The notes below the pieces were generated by a model, which saw only the letters and a list, made by a program, of their open reading frames with translations, had not been told where the DNA came from and did no database searches. Positions 56,933 through 64,000 of a stretch of 64,000 bases of DNA are shown here, piece after piece; position 1 is the stretch's first letter; each line of letters starts with the position of its first letter. The stretch is taken from assembly GCA_029945375.1 (NCBI GenBank), contig JAQOTE010000037.1, positions 1 to 64,000 on the forward strand, in the 5' to 3' direction. The stretch is from Agaricus subrufescens. Lineage: Eukaryota > Basidiomycota > Agaricomycetes > Agaricales > Agaricaceae. The position numbers and the translations under genes were made by a program.

Positions 56933-57964
56933 TTATCTGCTCGCTCCGTCGCTGAAAGTAGTCTGATCCTTGATATACCCGATGTATAATCAAAAATGAA
57001 GCCATGGGCTGGAACGGCATACAACTTTGAGTGAAGTACATTGATCAAATGAATCTTGAAAGCTCACCTGCATAGGAATCCAGACCTGCACTGCAATATC
57101 TAGCCAGATACCAAAAAAGTAGCAGGCAACCACAAATGTATCAATGATCACGACCAACCCCGCTGATTCAACTAACACCATCATCACGTTAGGTACTGGA
57201 AGATCTCTTCCCAGGGCTTCGGTCGCAACACGTCGATATCGGAGGATGAGAATAATGATGCATACAGTGATTAAGACGTTGAGAAAACCAGTTATGCTGT
57301 ATAAGATCGGTACCAACACACTCAAATTTGGGTTGAATGTGGCAAGTCGATCGACAACGATAAATCCGATGCCTTCAATATATCAAAGACTGAGTATGAG
57401 TAATTTCGATGTAATGCGGCCCTTACAAACAACTCACAGAGCATTATGATATAGACAACAACTGGCGCGACCCATAACAAAATGAACCAGTCTCTCTGTC
57501 CCCGAATGCCTCCACAGGCAGTATAACACCTCCATATCTGCCACATCCACCGCACTGAACAGAGGAGCTCGATCAACTATTCAAACACTTACAAAGAGGC
57601 CATCTGTCGTGACGTTGATTACCCATACATGGATGGCAAAAGTTCCGAGATAGGGGTTCAATGGCTGCAGATTCTGAAAGAAACATACATCATCCAAGAC
57701 GCTGTTAACCGTCCCCATGATCTCCAAAATTTCCACCGCAGTCATAAGAAGGAGCATAAACACCACGTATATGCTTAAAAACCTCTTGACTCGTGGGTGT
57801 CCCTCTCCCTGCGAGCTGCGTCGCCGTAATCCGATGTAGCAAGCGTATCCAATGACCAGTAGGGCACCGTATCCTATACAAGATAAGAAGCAGCCCACTA
57901 TCCAGGATAGCCGAACTGTGCGTATAGTGGCCGGCAGGGGGCTGAAACAACGGGCAGAGTTCAT
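56933..57964 (-). CDS. seven-helix membrane protein, copy T4
   Basis: Fourth member of the array, 270 residues, exons 57964-57593, 57537-57438, 57372-57068, 56968-56933. It shares RTVRLSWIVGCFLSCIGYGA, GLRRRSSQGEGHPRVKR, NSVLDDVCFFQNLQPLNPYLG, IWRCYTACGGIRGQRDW, LYSITGFLNVLITVCIIIL and MVLVESAGLVVIIDTFV with the others. The loop after helix 4 (FIVVDRLATFNPNLSV) is the most variable part across the family, as expected for an extracellular ligand or species-specific surface. The short tail DQTTFSDGASR resembles that of T3. Confidence 0.82.
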
Positions 57965-59132
57965 GGATGGGGATTTGAACTGAAAGGCAGACCTAAACGT
58001 AGTCGGCGAACACCAGACAACTGCGGGCTTTGACGTAAATGACAGATGGCAGACGGCAGTGTCTTTTCATCAGTGATGCTCAGGTTTACCGGCAGAGAAT
58101 AAGTTAAGGGATGGTAAAGGCGGTCTCTGAGAAGAGCAGAACACTGAAAGTTGGACTGAGATTCAGAGATGCTTTCGTATGATGCCAGCGTAAGTTGTGA
58201 ATCAAGCTCGAGCATACCAATCGAGGCGTGATTGCACATCATCATGGAACTTGCCATAGCATTGCAGGATCATTTATCAGCGCTCAACGCCAGAGCGAAT
58301 CTAGCACGGAGTTGTGCGGAATTGATGAGTACAAATATCTGAATGATGTTCAGGGCAGGCATTCAATATTCAGGCCCAGTCTCGGTATCAATGCTCTTTC
58401 GGGGAGGTAGCGAAGAGAACATGTTCTGAGTCGACGCATCCAACAATTCATACTCGGACTAACTTTGAGCCTTGTTCTTCATCGGACTTTCGGAACCGCC
58501 TTCGACCATCATGTGAGCCAGTGAAAGCTAAACCGATGGTCTTAAGTTGTCGAGTAATGGCAGCTCCTTTACTCCTTTATGGTTAGTCCCAGGTTAACCT
58601 AATCCCTCTTCTTTGTGTACAAAGCGTTGTAAGCAGATTCTTCGGATCCTGTTACGTTTCTCTGAACCGAGTCTGGTGACCTTTCCTGATCCCCTTTAAC
58701 TAGACTGCTTCGCCACATTTTATTGATCAGGACTCCCACACTACTGTATATACGTTATATGATTTGTTTCGTCTAATTTCGATTTCTGGCGACAATTTCG
58801 GACATGCTCTACAGTTGACTGTCATGGACTCTTTCAACGAATTGCTTGTATTTGAGGGGCAAGTTATAGCGACATGGTTTATATTTTTGTGATGAAACTT
58901 TCCGAGTCGACCCCCCTGTTCGGCGTTGTCACTAACACTGCTTGCAGCCCCCTCCCCCCCCCGTCTTTAGGCTTGGGCCAATCATTAGTGTTACGCTTGT
59001 AGCTCTATTGCATTAGCTCTGGCTTACTTAGAGTGATAAAGGCAGAACGAAAAAATAATACGAGAAAAAACCCTGTTTGACGATACACCAAGAAACATCG
59101 CCAACCAAGTACACGCATATCCATGTGATTAA
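57965..59132. other. intergenic, 1.2 kb
   Basis: Promoter side of T4 and 3' side of the adenylate-forming reductase. A C-rich run (CCCCCTCCCCCCCCCG) stands near 58950. No gene recognised. Confidence 0.5.
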
Positions 59133-62100
59133 TTAAAATCCCCAAAATTGTAGAGATTTAATCAAGTCTAACCCCTCTATCGCTTTAACGCCTCTCAGAC
59201 TTGGACAGCTGTCCAATGTAATATCCATTTTGAATTGACTGTCACCAAAATGACCCTCTGATAAAAATCCACGCAATTCAGCCGATACTCCAAGGTCCCC
59301 AGTGGAGGGAGCGTTTCCTTTGATATCAAGTAGCTGCACCCATTTGTCGTACGAGACAAAGTCAGCGTGCAGATGGTCGGCTACTGGTTTGAAAATATCA
59401 TCCCAGGCGGTTGGTCTTGGGTGAACTACGTTCAGGTGGGCAACCGATGGTAAAGGGTTGCCAGACTGTTTCACGATGTTAAGGATGGCGGCTGCTGCGG
59501 TGTCAACAGGGAGCCAAGTCACTGCCTAAGTAGGGCGAAGAAGAAAGCCGAAGAAGAAAGAATTTCATGAGCAGCGCACGACAATTTTGTTTGAGCTGAA
59601 GATCACTTACCTCGTGACGAGAAGGAATGCTCCCAATCGCTTTCCCAGTCCTGATAAGAGCCGGTACCCATTCTTTCACGTTCCAGCGTCCATTTCCGTC
59701 TCCACAAAGTTGGCCAATACGGGCAATTGACAAAAGTAATCCCGTGGCTTCATATATTCTTTGACATATACTTTCTGCCACCCATTTGCTCTCACCGTAA
59801 CCAAAACCGGCGGCCAATTGGGGTGGAACCGAAGATTCAGGCGCTACTGCATTGGACATAGAATCTGACGATTTTCAGCATACAAGTATTTGTCAAACGA
59901 GGCGAAGGCAACTTACTCTTGAACACTGAGATGGAACTGATGAAAATGAATTTGGGGCCATTACACACCACGGAACCGAGGGCGAGATTTAGAAGGTGTC
60001 GAGTGCCAGCAATCAAATTCTCGAATGATCCCAACCCAATGTTGAAATCAACCCGCCATCCTGGAGTCTCAGTCAATTCCGTGGCGTATTGAGGATAAAA
60101 GAGGTTCGCACCGTTGTGTATTATAGTCGTAACCGTTTTTTGAAGCTAATGCGCAGTCAGCAGTGCACGGTATATCACAGGAAAATCTTTTTACCATCAA
60201 GTAGTCATCATCTGTCAAGCCCAGCTTTTCCCTTGATGGATCATATTCGAGAAATACTATCTTGTCCCTCGCATCCGATTTGAGGCTGAGACCCCATGTT
60301 TTCATTGCCTCTGTCTGCCTCGCCCCTGGAGATAGATTGAGAGGGTTAGAACGATTTAGCGCAAATATTTTGATAATATCATCTCTTTCGGCTAACTGTG
60401 CCAGGATGTAGCAACCGAGCCGGCCTGTGCTTCCTGTGAGTAGAACCATTTCCTCGCGGCGTGATTCAGGTGACACTTTCCACTTGGGCGTGGGAATATT
60501 GGAAGTATAGTTGGTGACGAGCGATTCCATTTCGAGACATCTTATTTCAACTTGGTTAGTGCGGTCCTCTTTGCTGCCGTCGGGAGTCGCAGACAAGACC
60601 CTCCAGAAATAATCTCCGAGCTGCTGGATACTCGGGTGTGTGTACACGAAATTGAGTGGAATTTGATGGATCTCAGCCTGATTTCTAGAAGAGCGGATAG
60701 CATGCAACATGCTGTTTCGAATCCACGTCGCCTGCAAGCTAAAACAACCGTCAGGAGGAGACAATATATGAAATCGTGGGACGAGACCTGTCACATCCCT
60801 GGAGGAACATGTCTTGATTGGCAGCTATCGGATACTTTAATACGTTCTTGACTGCGGTATCAACGAAGCTCATCGCATTTTCCGCGGTCCAGACCTCGGG
60901 GACCAGGATATCTGTTTGAGAAGAGTTATTCACAGCCTCGTACACGGCGTCGATCTCTTTCTCGTAGCTCTTCAAACACATTTGACGTCGGGGCGTTCCC
61001 TTTGGCGTGAATTCAAGTGGTTTACCAGGGTCGGTGGTAATAATCATCTACCTGGAGCTCCATTTAATTGTATGGTAGGCAGGTTTCAACTGGCGTACCT
61101 CCTTAAATATTCGGGAGTGCGCGGGGGCAAAGTCGTTAACTCTTTCAACAGTTGGCCTGTACAACGAAAGTTGGACCTATTTCAAACAAAAGATAAACAT
61201 AGGGAATACCAAATCAAGTTTCTGAATGAGGCCAGTTTCGCCTCATCAGTAGGATCAAAGGGCTCTGCAGGCTGAAGGAGGACCCCGTTTTGGAAGCGAC
61301 CACGACCAAAGGTAACAGCCGCAGTGATATTTTTGTCTTGGAGGAAAAGGTTTTCTAGTATTGGTCAGCAAACACGTAAATGACGTAAAAGTAGTCGAAC
61401 TACCTAGGGGAACGGGATTTGTCTGGCTAGCGGTTAGAAATGTTAGAGTTTTATATACATGGGGATCACCTTTTCACCAGTAGACAACATTAGTTGATCG
61501 TCAACTCTCCCATATATGCAATATCTATCTTTGTCAGTGGGGTGACGCATAAGAAGGTCACTCGTGGCGTAACCCGGCATTCCATCCACCGTGATATTGA
61601 GAACATGCGGGTTATAGGTTTTATGGCTCTAAATTGCAAAGCTTTGAGTAGAGAAAAGATTGCAGGAGATTGTACATACAAGAACTACGAGTTCCCCTAC
61701 CTCTCCCTCTTCAACCTTATCATGAGGTATTAGATGGGCCTTGAAATGACCCGAGAATTTGAAATATGGCCAGTTGTCGACATTCGTCGACTTTGGTACA
61801 AACACAGACAGACACCCCGTTTCTGTTCTTCACCAAAATTTCAGATAAAGCTGACGATACACGATATCATACTTACATTCCGTAGAAAGGAATTAAGTTG
61901 ACTCCGGCGCTGACAAGCGTGTCCCCAACTGCCCGATTCATTGGAGCGCCCGCATACACCTACATCTCGTTAGTGATGTACTTCTCGCCGCCCTTTATGG
62001 GCGCCTCACCACTGCACTCAAATCACATAAAATCGGGATATTTTCAGGAGAGCGTGCCCAGGCCTAGGTAGATTAAGTAGATGCTGTTACCCGAGTTATT

Positions 62101-63278
62101 AACAGACCTCAATGAATATCGGGACACAAAAGACGATCTTCGATTTGGTTTCAACAATTTCCCGTAGAAAGACATCAGGTGTGGGGATCGTGGGTGGATT
62201 CGCGGGTTTGAAGCATGCCGTCACAGTACCGGAACCAACCTGTGAAAAAAAGTCATTTGGTGTCAACAACAAGAATTGAGTAACTTACCGTCCAGACCAA
62301 CTGAATAGCTCCCATCGCATCTATACGATTCTAGGTTAATTAAACGTCATTTAATGGGAATAATAATACTTACGAAAGACTGGTAAAGAGTGAGCAGCAA
62401 CCGGCATGCCAGTCATATCGATCTCTCCATAATCTCAGGGGCTGGGTTCAGGCTTTCGTAGAAAACAGTGACAGGCAGACATACAAGGAAGGCGGCCCCA
62501 TTCGACGAAATTACTGCTGAGTATTGGGACAGGCTTAGGCTGAGCGGTCGACCCTTGAGTTGATAATAACTAAGCAACAGCGCCAACAAAGATCAGGACA
62601 ACACACCGGATGAGTGTAATATAAGGACAACCGGATCCGCACAAGTCCGGACAGGAGCCAACTGTTTATAAGTATCATCCCCATTATAAAGGTCGCCAAA
62701 TTGCGGCGCGGCGAGAACGCTGATGGCGATCCCTTCTTTTTCCAATATCGCAGTAGCCTCCAGTGCAATTCGCTGCATGGCTAAATCAGGACTGACGAAC
62801 AGGAGTCGGAGACCAGTGGATCGGATCAAATGAGCAACACCAACGACGGAATTGCGAGTAGAGATAGGAAAAGCTGTGAGCCCTGCATGCATGATACCGA
62901 GAGTGAGGGTGCTGTAAGTGATGGTATCTAGAGAAATATCTAAGTCACTGCTGAATAGTCGTTGTGAACGTATCCCTCACCGAGGGTGGCCAGTATACCA
63001 ATGATGGCAGCCTTGGTCCCATCTTCAGGCAGAGCAGCATGGTGGCGGGACACTATCACATGCCCCCTTTGAATAGCGGCGTATACTTCTGGATAACATA
63101 GTTCACGAGTGCCATTGCCTGTAGAATCGTCGGCATAAGTAAAAACGGGATGTCGGGAGCTGTTTGAGGCGTGGAATGCATAGAACTCGGGAAGCGTCAA
63201 TGAATCGTTGAATGGGGGGCGCGTGAATGTGGCGCTTTTCGATCCCTGCAGGGTGGGTAAGGACGCGACGTCAACCAT
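59133..63278 (-). CDS. adenylate-forming reductase (NRPS-like, A-T-R)
   Basis: Three-domain carboxylic-acid reductase of 1085 residues in 18 exons (first 63278-62981, last 59525-59133; 3258 nt in frame). The adenylation domain has LHSSGSTAQPKP (A3, about 203-214), YGITETG (A5, 348-354), YATSDLL and YGRVDDQLMLSTGEK (A8, 438-452). The thiolation domain has DMFLQGCDSLQATW, whose phosphopantetheine Ser 613 codon is split AG|C by an intron. The reductase domain has LLTGSTGRLG (NADPH loop, 715-721), IIHNGANLFYP and YGESKWVAE (catalytic Tyr 893 and Lys 897). Such enzymes activate an acid as AMP ester and release it as aldehyde. There is no condensation domain. It could be an aminoadipate- or aryl-acid reductase; the A-domain lacks the extra N-terminal region of Lys2. 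ATG 63278 was chosen over the Met at 63365, whose extension is not family-like. Confidence 0.92.
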
Positions 63279-64000
63279 CACGGGAAAGGTTATTGCTGTT
63301 CGGCAAAAAGTACCTGCATTTATCTTGGTTGCGAGCCTACAATTATAGTCTTCATCGGCACACATTATCTCGAAAACGGGAGCCGGGCTTGTATCACAAT
63401 CAAGATTTTAGTCTTGGTTGTGTGGGAAAATATGATGAACCGTACCGCACTCCGTCCCAACCCTTCTGTACGTGGCAGTGAGGATCAGAAGCATTCTGTG
63501 CAGATAAAAGACGTCGATCAACGGCGGAGGTTAGCCCGCCTCTCATACCGTCAGGAAAGAGAGATACCAGTGCTGAACGCCAGGCCGTGTGTTTGCCATC
63601 GTGCGAAGGGTTATTGCACTTGCTAAATCAACGTTGGTGGGAAGGAGAATCCGGATTGGTCGGGTAGCGGCCTTAAACCGGCCCGGGGTGTCACAGTCCC
63701 CTTTCCCAGGGCCCACGGGCAAGTCCGAGAAAGCCGAGCCAGCGCACCAGCAGAATCATGTGGTTAAACACCTAGCATCTTCTGCGAGAAGTGGGGAAGA
63801 TTCGTCATAGTCCAACCTCCGAATACTTCGATGCTTCGATGCAGCAGTCGTAGCCACCCGGTTAATGTGACCATATTTCCCTGGTGCACTTGCCTCTGAC
63901 CTTGCGGAAGTGGCACAGCAACTGAACAGCTATCAAATTGGATCATGAAACTCCGACGTGAGTAAAAATTCACAGCTGGAGATAGCAGGCAACCGAAGAA
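63279..64000. other. intergenic to end of window
   Basis: Upstream region of the reductase gene. Only short frames are seen; a gene beyond the window edge cannot be excluded. Confidence 0.45.

Noticed and set aside
1..64000. Search by eye for CRISPR arrays, tRNA and rRNA genes and transposon ends
   Set aside because: No regularly spaced repeats, cloverleaf-type arms with the T-arm consensus, rRNA-like blocks or terminal inverted repeats were recognised; a program such as tRNAscan-SE or RepeatMasker could still find weak ones.

Overview
The window looks like basidiomycete (Agaricomycetes-type) nuclear DNA. Nearly every gene is cut by many introns of about 50-60 nt with GT-AG ends. Very small exons (1, 8, 12, 14, 17 nt) are common, and the families fit mushroom-forming fungi: cupredoxin-like GPI proteins, secreted GMC oxidoreductase, several P450s, GH5 and six-hairpin glycosidases, a ricin-type lectin and an adenylate-forming reductase. 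All gene models were spliced by hand. For most genes the summed exon lengths are an exact multiple of three and give an uninterrupted protein of normal family length.

Layout. 1-12 kb: a tandem-domain cupredoxin (-), a 14-exon bifunctional lysine-ketoglutarate reductase/saccharopine dehydrogenase (+), and two convergent low-complexity hypothetical genes. 12.9-27.7 kb: five consecutive metabolic genes, P450 (+), UbiA-family membrane enzyme (+), P450 (-), secreted GMC flavoenzyme (+) and P450 (+). Together they look like a compact terpenoid or meroterpenoid biosynthetic cluster, the best candidate for an undescribed system here. 28.4-36.3 kb: GH5 glycosidase (-), LamB/YcsF (PxpA-like) 5-oxoprolinase subunit (-), GPI-anchored six-hairpin (GH105-like) glycosidase (-), EFM7-type methyltransferase (+) and a secreted beta-trefoil lectin (-), the last two tail to tail with 11 bp between stop codons. 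37.6-46.3 kb: a PhoD-type phosphatase tandem family with two full copies flanking a truncated one. Both full copies seem to need a one-nucleotide exon. 46.8-50.0 kb: a MYND zinc-finger protein (+) and an alpha/beta hydrolase (-). 50.7-58.0 kb: four tandem copies of a seven-helix membrane protein (-), two from a very recent 1.7-kb duplication. 59.1-63.3 kb: an 18-exon adenylate-forming reductase (A-T-R, -).

In the proposed cluster the UbiA protein would build or cyclise a prenyl skeleton in the membrane, three membrane-anchored P450s would oxidise it, and the GMC enzyme would oxidise an alcohol or aldehyde. No polyketide synthase, classical terpene synthase, transporter or transcription factor was seen between them. 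No tRNA, rRNA, CRISPR array or intact transposon was recognised.
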